A stretch of 64,000 nucleotides of DNA from Rhizobium leguminosarum (GTDB lineage Bacteria; Pseudomonadota; Alphaproteobacteria; Rhizobiales; Rhizobiaceae). Of this stretch, positions 45,801-53,791 are shown piece after piece. The notes beneath the pieces were generated by a model that had not been told where the DNA came from, did no database searches, and worked only from the letters and a program-made list of their open reading frames with translations. Location: NCBI RefSeq assembly GCF_001679785.1, contig NZ_CP016286.1, forward strand, positions 1,860,001-1,924,000, read 5' to 3'. The position numbers were made by a program, and so were the translations under genes. Position 1 is the first letter of the stretch. Each line of letters starts with the position of its first letter.

Positions 45801-47068
45801 CGCGCCGCCGTCTTGAACGAGATCGCCCGCGCCAGCACCCGGCCGTCGACCTCGGGCAGCGCCACGTTCATGCCGAGATCGCGCGCCGACAGGCCTTGTG
45901 AGGAAGAGAGCCATGCCTCCCTCGACGAGGCCGACAGGATCGCCTGCAGCACGATCGCCTCATTCGCCTCCAGCACCGTCGGCTGCCGGTCTGCACCTGG
46001 CGCGGAGACGGCAAAGCCCGTCGTGTTGATGACGACATCGGGTTTCAGCGTCGAAAACACGCTTTCGAGAATGCCTGTGGAAACCGGATCCTTGAGGCTA
46101 TAGGCAAAGACCGGCAGCGGCCGGAGGCCGAGTGTCGTCAGCGCCCCGACTAGAGCTTCGATCGGCCCGGTCTCGCCGCTTTGGACGAGGGCGCGGTAGA
46201 AGCTGATGGCGACTGTCGGGGGTTCAAATCCCTCCTCCGCTACCATTACCCGCACACCCCCCTCTGTCCTGCCGGACATCTCCCCCACAAGGGGGGAGAT
46301 CAGGGATGAGAGGCCTCGTTCCATCTCCTCGGACGAAAGTGCGGCATCCTCCGACGTTTCGTTTGTGGGAAGCCTCAGCGACTTGCCAATCTCCCCCCTT
46401 GTGGGGGAGATGTCCGGCAGGACAGAGGGGGGTATCTCGAGCTCTGCGGATAAGGCGGGCACCACACCCGAAGACACCGCGGCAACAGCAACCCGCCGCC
46501 ACTCCTCAACCCCGATCAACCCCCGCCCCGGCCACCAAATACCTGCCTTCATCAGCGGCACAGCCGGCGCCGGCTTCTCGGCGCCCGACAGCATCGCCTC
46601 GGCATAGTCAAGAAAAGCCTGCGCGTTGGCATCGCCGCCCTCGATCAGATAGGCCCAGAGCGCATTGAGATCGTCGAGATCAACATTGGAGAAAGGCACA
46701 AGCCCCGCATCCGGCCTGGCATCGCCCGGCAAGACCGCAATCAGTGCACCGGCGCGGGCCGCAGCCGCATGCAGCGCTTCCAGCGCATAGTGGAAATAGC
46801 TGGCACCGCCGAGAGCGCGCACGATAATCAGCTTGGCATGCCGCACCGTGCGCTCGACATAGGTATCAACAGACATCGGGTGCTTGAGGCTCATCAGGCT
46901 GGCGAGTCTCAGCGAAGGTGCCGCCCCGCGCTCGCGATGGGCGGTTGCGATCGCGGCAAGCTCGCTGTCGGCCGCCGACAGGAACAGGATATCGCCCGGC
47001 GTCTGCCCGAAGTCGATTGCCTCCTCGCCGTCGCTGATCGTTCCCTGTTGAACCAGAAGCAGATGCAT
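42882..47068 (-). CDS. cobN: Cobaltochelatase large subunit CobN, interrupted by two repeats and one frame change
   Basis: CobN is the large, corrin- and cobalt-binding subunit of the ATP-dependent cobaltochelatase (with CobS and CobT). From 47068 one frame reads typical CobN sequence (FYRALVQSGETGPIEAL, VHMGKHGNLEWLPGK, GEGTQAKRRASAVIID) down to about 44590. From about 44410 to 42882 a second frame continues it (DMAAVWTGPRPEILADIL, then YQFEGGMAAAAGQL). Two RIME-like repeats lie inside: one at 46255-46433, read through in frame with a tRNA-like tail, and one at 44411-44588, where the reading frames disagree. Removing both inserts leaves about 1,250 residues, the normal family size. The gene is either truncated, frameshifted during translation, or affected by a base error. 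Confidence 0.9.
44411..44588. repeat. RIME-like mosaic palindromic element, copy A (inside cobN)
   Basis: The outer arms CCCCCCTCTGTCCTGCCGGA... and its inverse TCCGGCAGGACAGAGGGGGG flank inner ACATCTCCCCC/GGGGGAGAT palindromes and a unique centre. The sequence strongly resembles Rhizobium intergenic mosaic elements, but it sits in coding sequence. This copy has seven C in its first arm where copies B and C have six. Confidence 0.9.
46214..46245 (+). other. tRNA 3'-end fragment (T arm, acceptor strand and CCA) inside cobN
   Basis: The plus strand reads a T arm GGGGG-TTCAAAT-CCCTC, then acceptor strand CTCCGCT, discriminator A and CCA. This fits the 3' end of a rhizobial tRNA, most like elongator tRNA-Met from memory. 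No D arm, anticodon arm or 5' acceptor strand precedes it. Read on the minus strand it encodes VAEEGFEPPT, the well-known peptide of antisense tRNA ends. Confidence 0.75.
46255..46433. repeat. RIME-like mosaic palindromic element, copy B (inside cobN)
   Basis: The same 45-base palindromic arms and a related centre as copy A. It is translated in frame within CobN as [17 protein letters not shown]...[12 protein letters not shown], adding about 60 residues, and abuts the tRNA-like fragment at 46214-46245. Confidence 0.92.
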
Positions 47069-47072
47069 CCGT

Positions 47073-48122
47073 CTATGCCAGCGCTTCGATCGCCGCCCTT
47101 ACCGCGTCCTGATCCATTTCGCGCAGGCCGATAACGACAAGGCGCGTGGCGCGCTTTTCGCTCGCGCCCCAAGCACGGTCGAAATAATGGTCGATACGGC
47201 TGCCGACGGCCTGGAGCTGCAGCCGCATCGGCTTGTCCGAGACATCGACGAAACCCTTGAGGCGCAGCACATCATGGGCTGAAATAACAGTCTTCAGCGA
47301 CTCAATGAAGCCGGCGGGATCGGCGACCGGGCCGAGCTCGACGACGAAGCTGTCAAATTCGTCATGGTCGTGCGGCGCACCGTCCTCCTGCTCCAGCTCG
47401 TGATGCGACTTGCGATTGGCAACATCGTCCTCCGTGCCGATGCCCAGGCCGAGCAGGATGCCGGCCGACACCTCCCCGTTCCGTGCCTCGATCATCACGG
47501 GCTTGCGCACCGTACGGGAGGCGACCTCGTCGCGCACCCTGATGAGGCCGGCAGCGTCGATCAGGTCGGTCTTGTTGAGCACGATGAGATCGGCGCAGGT
47601 CAGCTGATCCTCGAACAACTCCTCGATCGGGCTCTCGTGATCGAGCGACTCATCCTCGGCGCGGCGCGCGTCGACGGCATTATGGTCATCGGCGAAACGA
47701 CCGGCGGCAACGGCAGCACTATCGACCACCGTGATGACGCCGTCGACGGTCACCTGGGTGCGAATGTCGGGCCAGTTGAAGGCGGCGACCAGCGGCTGCG
47801 GCAGGGCAAGGCCAGAAGTCTCGATGACGATATGGTCGGGCCTCTGCTCGCGCTCGAGCAGCTTCGTCATCGTCGGAATGAAATCGTCCGCAACCGTGCA
47901 GCATATGCAGCCATTGGTGAGCTCGATGATGTCGTCCTCGGTGCAATTCTCCGCACCGCAGCCCTTCAGCACGTCGCCGTCGACGCCGAGATCGCCGAAT
48001 TCGTTGATGATCAACGCAATCTTCTTGCCACCGGCATTGGTGAGCAGGTTGCGGATCATCGTCGTCTTGCCGGCGCCGAGGAAGCCGGTGATGACGGTTG
48101 CGGGAATCTTCTGCTGGTTCAT
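47073..48122 (-). CDS. cobW: CobW, GTPase associated with cobaltochelation
   Basis: A 349-residue G3E-family GTPase. Walker A GFLGAGKTT is at residues 14-22, the metal-binding CICC motif of the COG0523 family is in LTNGCICCTV, and NKTD is the guanine-specificity motif. The CobW_C domain is at the C terminus. CobW is thought to deliver cobalt to CobNST. It lies between cobP and cobN with four-base gaps. Confidence 0.95.
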   Translation of the reverse strand: MNQQKIPATVITGFLGAGKTTMIRNLLTNAGGKKIALIINEFGDLGVDGDVLKGCGAENCTEDDIIELTNGCICCTVADDFIPTMTKLLEREQRPDHIVIETSGLALPQPLVAAFNWPDIRTQVTVDGVITVVDSAAVAAGRFADDHNAVDARRAEDESLDHESPIEELFEDQLTCADLIVLNKTDLIDAAGLIRVRDEVASRTVRKPVMIEARNGEVSAGILLGLGIGTEDDVANRKSHHELEQEDGAPHDHDEFDSFVVELGPVADPAGFIESLKTVISAHDVLRLKGFVDVSDKPMRLQLQAVGSRIDHYFDRAWGASEKRATRLVVIGLREMDQDAVRAAIEALA

Positions 48123-48126
48123 GGAC

Positions 48127-48636
48127 TTAACCCTTCATTTTCAGCGGCAGGCCTGCCGCGATGAAATAGACTTCAGCGGCCTTCGCCGCGATCGATTGGT
48201 GCAGCCGGCCGGCATGATCGCGAAAATCCCGCGCCATGCGATTGTCCGGCACGATGCCGAGACCCACCTCGTTGGAAACGAAAACGAGCCGCGCTTTCGC
48301 GGCGGGAAGGAAATCGGCAAGGGCGGCAAATTCCGTCGCCATATCGCGCTCCTCGATCATCAGATTGGTGACCCAGAGCGTCAGGCAATCGATGAGGACG
48401 ATGCGCCCCTCGCCGTCGATGGCGGTAAGCTTGCCGACGAGGTCGAGCGGCTCTTCATGCGTCGTCCAGGACGGACCACGATCGGCCTGGTGTTGGGCGA
48501 TGCGCGCCTGCATCTCCTCGTCCCAGGCGCGGCCGGTCGCGACATAGTGACGGTCGAGGCCGGTCGCGGTGACAAGGGCTTCGGCGAAGCGCGACTTGCC
48601 GGAGCGCGCGCCGCCCAGGATGAAGGTGGCGGTCAT
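48127..48636 (-). CDS. cobP: Adenosylcobinamide kinase/guanylyltransferase CobP (CobU)
   Basis: A 169-residue bifunctional enzyme that phosphorylates adenosylcobinamide and adds GMP. It opens with the P-loop [15 protein letters not shown] and has [28 protein letters not shown] and [21 protein letters not shown] site supports the ATG at 48636; the longer open frame upstream is repeat copy C, not protein. It is the first gene after the cobalamin riboswitch. Confidence 0.95.
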   Translation of the reverse strand: MTATFILGGARSGKSRFAEALVTATGLDRHYVATGRAWDEEMQARIAQHQADRGPSWTTHEEPLDLVGKLTAIDGEGRIVLIDCLTLWVTNLMIEERDMATEFAALADFLPAAKARLVFVSNEVGLGIVPDNRMARDFRDHAGRLHQSIAAKAAEVYFIAAGLPLKMKG

Positions 48637-48713
48637 ATTCAAACGCCCCTCAGGGAGGGTGCGTAGCCGTGGCTTGCTCCGAGTGCATCTGTCTCGGTTA
48701 CTGAGGGTGTGAC

Positions 48714-48864
48714 ACCCCCCTCTGTCCTGCCGGACATCTCCCCCACAAGGGGGGAGATTGAATCGCCGAGAGCTTTTCTCCAAACAATTGATGTAGGACG
48801 ACGGTCGTGCTGCTTGCCGATCTCCCTCCTTGTGGGGGAGATGTCCGGCAGGACAGAGGGGGGT
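48714..48864. repeat. RIME-like mosaic palindromic element, copy C (riboswitch leader)
   Basis: It has the same outer arms (CCCCCCTCTGTCCTGCCGGA / TCCGGCAGGACAGAGGGGGG) as copies A and B but a different, shorter centre. It lies in the untranslated leader between the riboswitch and cobP. Confidence 0.92.
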
Positions 48865-49030
48865 ACCCAGCATTCGACATAAGCGGCCGAAAACACTCCT
48901 CCTGCAGCGCTGCTTGGAGGCGTGGCGTGCGCCGCACCAGGCCGCGCTGAATTCAATCGTTCAGCCAAGACAACCTCCGTGCTGGCAACGGGCATAGTGC
49001 CCAGGTGTGGGCTTCTCGCCCGGCACGCAT

Positions 49031-49380
49031 GGCAGGTCTCCTGGCTCGCGGTTATCGGCCGCGATCGGGGCAGACCGGAAACCGGTCGCCCTGATCGTGC
49101 CAGCGGATCATCCTCGCCTTCCCGGCTGCATCAGTGAAAAGGTGGACGATTCGTAGACTTGAGAGGCGTCCGACCCCGGTTGATCACCATGCATATCCAG
49201 TGGCTTTTCCGGCATGTCGTCCATCCCGCCCGCTTGCACTATTGCAAGCCGTCAGCCGAAAGGCCTGATGCCGGATGGAAGACCCTGACCGCTCTACAGT
49301 CGCGGGGTCGGCTGTGATGAAGGCGCCCGGCTTGGGTCCGCCCCGTCACATTCCCTTTTCATCCGGAGGGGCGCAACACC
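49031..49380 (-). ncRNA. Cobalamin (B12) riboswitch
   Basis: On the minus strand the B12 box GAGCCAGGAGACCTGCC (49047-49031) is preceded by CCGGGAAGG (49125-49117), CACTG, CCCCGCGACTGT (49307-49296), GAAAAGGGAA (49360-49351) and the 5' GGTG...GCGCC element (about 49380). All are conserved parts of the AdoCbl riboswitch. About 170 bases separate the CCCCGCGACTGT and CCGGGAAGG parts, longer than usual. It should repress cobP-cobW-cobN-cobO when cobalamin is plentiful. Confidence 0.93.
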
Positions 49381-49388
49381 GATCCGGA

Positions 49389-49438
49389 ACCATCCGTTAT
49401 GTCAGGATGGTCAGTCGACCATCCGTTATCCGGATGGT
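49389..49438. promoter_or_regulatory. Two tandem dyads upstream of the riboswitch
   Basis: ACCATCC-N9-GGATGGT (49389-49411) and ACCATCCG-TTATC-CGGATGGT (49418-49438) lie side by side, with their left half-sites 29 bases apart. They sit just 5' of the riboswitch, where the cob operon promoter should be, and 230 bases before the ClC gene. They may be operators or small hairpins. The rest of 49439-49668 is AT-rich and shows no gene. Confidence 0.6.
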
Positions 49439-49668
49439 TAGGCAAGCGCAGGGATGAAGTCAACCGGCCTTGGCGGCCGCCCAATCGCCAGTTCACAGGC
49501 GTGGCTACCAAAACACGACTTACCCCACCTAAAATATCGTCATTTATCAGAGACTTACGTCATCAAAATTTATTCCAACCGCCGGTTTTTCGCCGCAATT
49601 GCATCGCAAGCGGACTGTACGACCATCTCCGCCCTTGACCGGGCCTCTCCCCGCCTAGTTGTCTAGCC

Positions 49669-51459
49669 ATGCTTATGAAATTGGATCGGCGCCGTTTCCG
49701 CGCGCTGCGTGTTTTCTTCGATCCGGGACGCCTGCGGGCGCTGACCCGGCGCAGCGAGGTCGGCCTGTCGCTGGCGGGCGCCGTCGTCGGCATCATCTCG
49801 GGCCTCGCCGTCACCGGCATGAGCTATGTCTCCAATGAGTTGCATCAGCTGGTCTTCGGCATCGCCGACAGCGAACGGTTGAGCTCGTCCGAGATCGAGA
49901 GCAAGCTGCTGCTGCTCACCGCCCCCGTCATCGGCGGCGCCCTGCTCGGCCTGCTGCTTTTCGTGCTGGCGAAACGGCGCAAGAAACCGATGGTCGACCC
50001 GATCGAGGCCAATGCGTTGCATGGCGGCCGCCTGTCCCTGACCGACAGCATTATCGTTGCCGTCCAAAACCTGATCTCCAACGGTTTCGGCGCCTCCGTC
50101 GGCCTGGAGGCTGGGTATACCCAGCTTGCCGCCGGCCTCGCCTCAAAATTCGGCCTGAAGCTGCAGCTTCGCCGCTCGGACCTGCGCACCCTCGTTGGCT
50201 GCGGCGCGGCGGGCGCCATCGCCGCCGCCTTCAACGCGCCGTTGACCGGGGCCTTCTATGCTTTCGAGCTGATCATCGGCACCTATACGATCGTCTCGCT
50301 GACGCCTGTCGTCGTCTCCGCCCTTGTCTCCACCTTGGTCGCAAGGCTGCTCGCCGGCAGCGATTTCACCATCGATATCGGCAGCTTCGGCTCGGTCGTG
50401 CCGGCCGATTATGTCCCGGCGCTGCTGCTCGGTGCGTTCTGCGCCGGCGTCGGCATCCTGATCATGCAGGGCGTCGCCTTTGTCGAGGAACTGGCGCGCA
50501 AGAGCTCGATCGCCCCACCCTTCCGCCCGGCACTCGGCGGCATCATCGTCGGCCTCTTGGCGATGATCTCGCCGCAGGTGCTCTCGGCCGGCCACGGCGC
50601 GCTGCATCTCAACCTTTCCCATGAGGTGGCGATCCCAACGCTGATCGGCCTCTTCCTTTTGAAATCCTTCGCCTCGGCGATCTCGATCGGCTCCGGCTTC
50701 AGGGGCGGGCTGTTCTTCGCCTCGCTGTTCATGGGCGCCCTGCTCGGCAAACTCTTCGCCTATTGCGGCCCCTATTTCGCCGATGCGACGCTGACGCCCG
50801 TCATCTATGCCGTTGTCGGCATGAGTTCGCTTGCCGTCGCCGTCATCGGCGGGCCGCTGACCATGACGTTCCTGGCGCTCGAAATCACCGGCGATTTCCC
50901 GATCACGGCGCTGGTCCTCGCCGCCGTCATCACCTCCTCGCTCGTCGTGAGTTCGACCTTCGGCTACTCCTTCGCCACATGGCGCTTTCATCTTCGCGGC
51001 GAAAGCATCCGCAGCGCCCATGATGTCGGCTGGATCCGCAATCTGACGGTCGACAAGCTGATGCGCGCCGACGTCAAGACGGCAAGGGCGGGCATTTCTC
51101 TGGAGGAATTCAAGCAGGCCTTCCCGATCGGCTCGACCCAGCGCGTCATTCTCGTCAAGGAGAGCGACAAATATGCGGGCCTCGTGCTGGTGCCGGAGAT
51201 CTACGCCAATCCGACCGATGCGCAGGACGAGGGCAAGACGCTTGCCGATTTCATCCACTACCGCATTGATTTCCTGCAGCCGCAGATGAATGCCAGGCAG
51301 GCGGCGGCGATCTTCGACAAGAGCGAAAGCGAAGCACTTGCCGTCGTCAACAACCTGATCGAACGCAAGGTGATCGGCCAGCTGAGTGAAAGCTATACGC
51401 TGCGCCGCTACAGCGAAGAACTCGACCGCCGCCGCCGTGAAGTGTCAGGCGAGATCTAA
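49669..51459 (+). CDS. ClC family chloride channel/transporter with CBS domains
   Basis: A 596-residue membrane protein with a ClC core (about residues 20-440) and a tandem CBS pair at the C terminus (VDKLMRADVKTARAG onward). SVGLEAGYTQ corresponds to the family's GREGP filter and keeps the gating Glu. GSGFRGGLFFASLF stands at the GxFxP position. IGGPLTMTFLALEITGDF is a conserved late helix. It probably exchanges anions for protons; ion selectivity cannot be read here. It is divergent from the cob riboswitch. Confidence 0.93.
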   Translation: MLMKLDRRRFRALRVFFDPGRLRALTRRSEVGLSLAGAVVGIISGLAVTGMSYVSNELHQLVFGIADSERLSSSEIESKLLLLTAPVIGGALLGLLLFVLAKRRKKPMVDPIEANALHGGRLSLTDSIIVAVQNLISNGFGASVGLEAGYTQLAAGLASKFGLKLQLRRSDLRTLVGCGAAGAIAAAFNAPLTGAFYAFELIIGTYTIVSLTPVVVSALVSTLVARLLAGSDFTIDIGSFGSVVPADYVPALLLGAFCAGVGILIMQGVAFVEELARKSSIAPPFRPALGGIIVGLLAMISPQVLSAGHGALHLNLSHEVAIPTLIGLFLLKSFASAISIGSGFRGGLFFASLFMGALLGKLFAYCGPYFADATLTPVIYAVVGMSSLAVAVIGGPLTMTFLALEITGDFPITALVLAAVITSSLVVSSTFGYSFATWRFHLRGESIRSAHDVGWIRNLTVDKLMRADVKTARAGISLEEFKQAFPIGSTQRVILVKESDKYAGLVLVPEIYANPTDAQDEGKTLADFIHYRIDFLQPQMNARQAAAIFDKSESEALAVVNNLIERKVIGQLSESYTLRRYSEELDRRRREVSGEI

Positions 51460-51487
51460 GCACCGTCGCGCCGATCGGATCGACGCT

Positions 51488-52750
51488 TCAGGATACGGCG
51501 TCGGCGAGTTTGAACACCTCTGCCCGTTTCGAAACGCCACGCAATTCAAACGAACCCAGGTACTCGCAGGCCACGGCGCAAGTGGCCGCGAAGCTCTCCG
51601 ACATCAGCAGGTCCTGCTCAAGCGTGCCGCAGAGCTTTTCAAGCCGCGAGGCCTCGTTGACGGCGCTGCCGATGACCGTGAAATCAAGCCTGCCGCGCGC
51701 CCCGATATTTCCATAGAAGACCTCGCCGAGATGCAGCACGACATCGACGCCGATGTCAGGACCTCCACCGTTCCTCCGCTGACCGTTCAGCACCTTGTTG
51801 GCTTCCAGAATATTCCTTGCAGAAGCCAGTGCAGCCATGCACGCCTTTTGCTGGTCTTCGGCATCGGTCGGAAAGATCGCCAGCACGCTGTCGCCCATGA
51901 ACTTGAGGATCTCGCCGGAATTCTCCTCGACATGCCGGCCGATCAGCTCGAAATGCTCGTCCAGAAACCCGGCGATTTCGCCTGGCTGATAGACTTCGGT
52001 CAACGCCGTGAAATTCCTGAGATCCGCAAGCAGGATCGCAGCATTGATCGAGCCACCCTTTCCTCTCTGGATCTCGCCTGCAAGGATGCGTGCGCTTGTT
52101 TTGGCACCCGTGTAGACGGCGAGGATATCCGCAGCGGTTTTCGATGCCGCGATGCGGTAGCAAGCCAGCCCCAGCGCCGGGAAGAGCTTCGCGACGATCG
52201 CCAATTGGTCGTCAGAAAATCCGCCCGGCCTGTCGCTTGTGAGAGACAGACTGACCCCGCGCAGCGCAGCCTCCTTTGGGAATTCCAGCAGGCTGACCAG
52301 GTGATCCGTGCCGCCGCCATGCGCGAATTCCGCAAGCTGCGGATAGTCATCGACACCCTCACCCTTGGCGATGTTCCATCGACCTGACGTTTCGCCACGG
52401 CCCAAAAGAAAATAGATCGGCGTCTTCTCGAAATTCAGGACTGCCGCACTGCCATATTCGGCATTCTCGATCGTGGTTGCACCGCCGCGCAAGAAATTGG
52501 CCGAGACGCCGCCATACATGGGATGAATAGACGGCATCGCAATACTTCCCCGCCAGATCGGAAAGCCATCCGCGATCAGCCGATCGCACAATCCGGCTAT
52601 CAGCTCGCCAATATGCTCAGCTGTGATTCCATGTTCTATAAGCCACTGAATATTATTGTTAATTTCCGAACCTCCAAATGACCGACGCAGTTTATGGTCG
52701 GAAATCGGGCAAATGGACGGCGATGACCAACCGGGGCGTTGCCACATCAA
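51488..52750 (-). CDS. Class III adenylate/guanylate cyclase
   Basis: A 420-residue protein with an unrecognised N-terminal sensory half and a C-terminal class III cyclase domain from about residue 240. ILLADLRNFTALTE gives the first metal-binding Asp, KFMGDSVLAIFP the second metal segment, and LDFTVIGSAVNEASRLE the transition-state Asn and Arg. It should make cAMP in the cytoplasm in response to an unknown signal. Rhizobia commonly carry many such cyclases. Confidence 0.93.
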   Translation of the reverse strand: MMWQRPGWSSPSICPISDHKLRRSFGGSEINNNIQWLIEHGITAEHIGELIAGLCDRLIADGFPIWRGSIAMPSIHPMYGGVSANFLRGGATTIENAEYGSAAVLNFEKTPIYFLLGRGETSGRWNIAKGEGVDDYPQLAEFAHGGGTDHLVSLLEFPKEAALRGVSLSLTSDRPGGFSDDQLAIVAKLFPALGLACYRIAASKTAADILAVYTGAKTSARILAGEIQRGKGGSINAAILLADLRNFTALTEVYQPGEIAGFLDEHFELIGRHVEENSGEILKFMGDSVLAIFPTDAEDQQKACMAALASARNILEANKVLNGQRRNGGGPDIGVDVVLHLGEVFYGNIGARGRLDFTVIGSAVNEASRLEKLCGTLEQDLLMSESFAATCAVACEYLGSFELRGVSKRAEVFKLADAVS

Positions 52751-52915
52751 CCAATAGTCGAGTCAGGCAGATATTTCTAGCCATGGACTCCGGCTACGAC
52801 GACCACAAGCCAGGCTGAGCAAGTGATACCTGCCGTTACCGTCATTCACCTCCGACGAGAAGCAGTGGAGAGTGCCGCAGAAATGAAAGACGATGCCGCA
52901 GCGTCTGCGGATATC

Positions 52916-53686
52916 TCACATCCGGACCGTCATGCCGCCGTCCACTGTCAGTACGTGGCCGTTGACGAAGGAAGCGGCGTCGCTTGCAAGAAACAGCGCG
53001 GCGCCGGCGATCTCGTCCGGGCGTCCCCAGCGCTGGACCGGGATTCGTTGGCGCACGAACGGCATCAAATCCTCGTTCGAGGCCATCGCAGCGTTCGTCT
53101 CGGTGGCAAACCAGCCGGGCGCAATCGCATTGCTGGTGATGCCGTGCGGGCCGAATTCGACCGCCATGCCGCGCATCAGTCCGGTCAGTCCCTGCTTGGC
53201 TGCCGGATAGACGCAGTCGCCAGGCATGACGACATGGCCGCTGATCGAGGTTACAGCGATCAGGCGGCCGTGGTTGCGTCGCTTCATCAGCACGGCAGCG
53301 TCACGCGAAAGCGTCATCGCCGCCGCCAGGTCGGTGCGCAGCAGCTCGATGATCGCATCATCGTCGAATTCGGCCAGCGGCCGCCTGTCGCGGGCGCCGA
53401 CATTGTTGATCAGAATATCGAGACGGCCATGGATCTTGTCGATATCGGCCATCGCAGCACGTTGAGCCTCGCGGTCGGCGATGTCGAATGCAGCCGCCTC
53501 CGCCGTGCCGCCCGCGGCGCGTATGATCCTGACGGCATCTTCCAGCGTTGCCGCCGTGCGTCCGTTGACGATGACATGCGCGCCGGCCTCGGCAAGGGCG
53601 CGCGCAATCTCGAAGCCCAGACCACGGCCGCCGCCGGTCACGAGCGCCACCTGACCTGCCAGTGAAAATCTATCCAATATGCTCAC
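52916..53686 (-). CDS. Short-chain dehydrogenase/reductase, gluconate 5-dehydrogenase-like
   Basis: An NAD(P)-dependent classical SDR of about 256 residues. [12 protein letters not shown] is the cofactor loop, NNVG the stabilising motif, and the Ser...YPAAKQ catalytic residues are intact (VTSISGH, then YxxxK). PGWFATETN and a C-terminal GGMTV complete the fold. GTG at 53686 is preferred, with ATG 53725 an alternative. It resembles gluconate 5-dehydrogenases and related sugar-acid reductases; the substrate is uncertain. Confidence 0.9.
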   Translation of the reverse strand: MSILDRFSLAGQVALVTGGGRGLGFEIARALAEAGAHVIVNGRTAATLEDAVRIIRAAGGTAEAAAFDIADREAQRAAMADIDKIHGRLDILINNVGARDRRPLAEFDDDAIIELLRTDLAAAMTLSRDAAVLMKRRNHGRLIAVTSISGHVVMPGDCVYPAAKQGLTGLMRGMAVEFGPHGITSNAIAPGWFATETNAAMASNEDLMPFVRQRIPVQRWGRPDEIAGAALFLASDAASFVNGHVLTVDGGMTVRM

Positions 53687-53791
53687 AGTTTTCGTCGCTC
53701 TCAACCAGGCCCGCCGTCGCGACAATTAATGGACTCAGTCAACTAATTTGGCAATAGCCGAACGACGGCCGATGATGCTACGAGGTGCGGC

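Noticed and set aside
46214..46245. A functional tRNA gene
   Set aside because: Only the T arm, 3' acceptor strand and CCA are present; the upstream bases do not form the D or anticodon arms and are cobN coding sequence.
44411..48864. A CRISPR array or IS element formed by the repeats
   Set aside because: The repeats are few, palindromic, unevenly spaced and without spacers, transposase or cas genes.
48637..48873. An N-terminal extension of CobP by 79 residues
   Set aside because: The extension is the translated repeat copy C; the P-loop start at 48636 has a good ribosome site and fits the family length.
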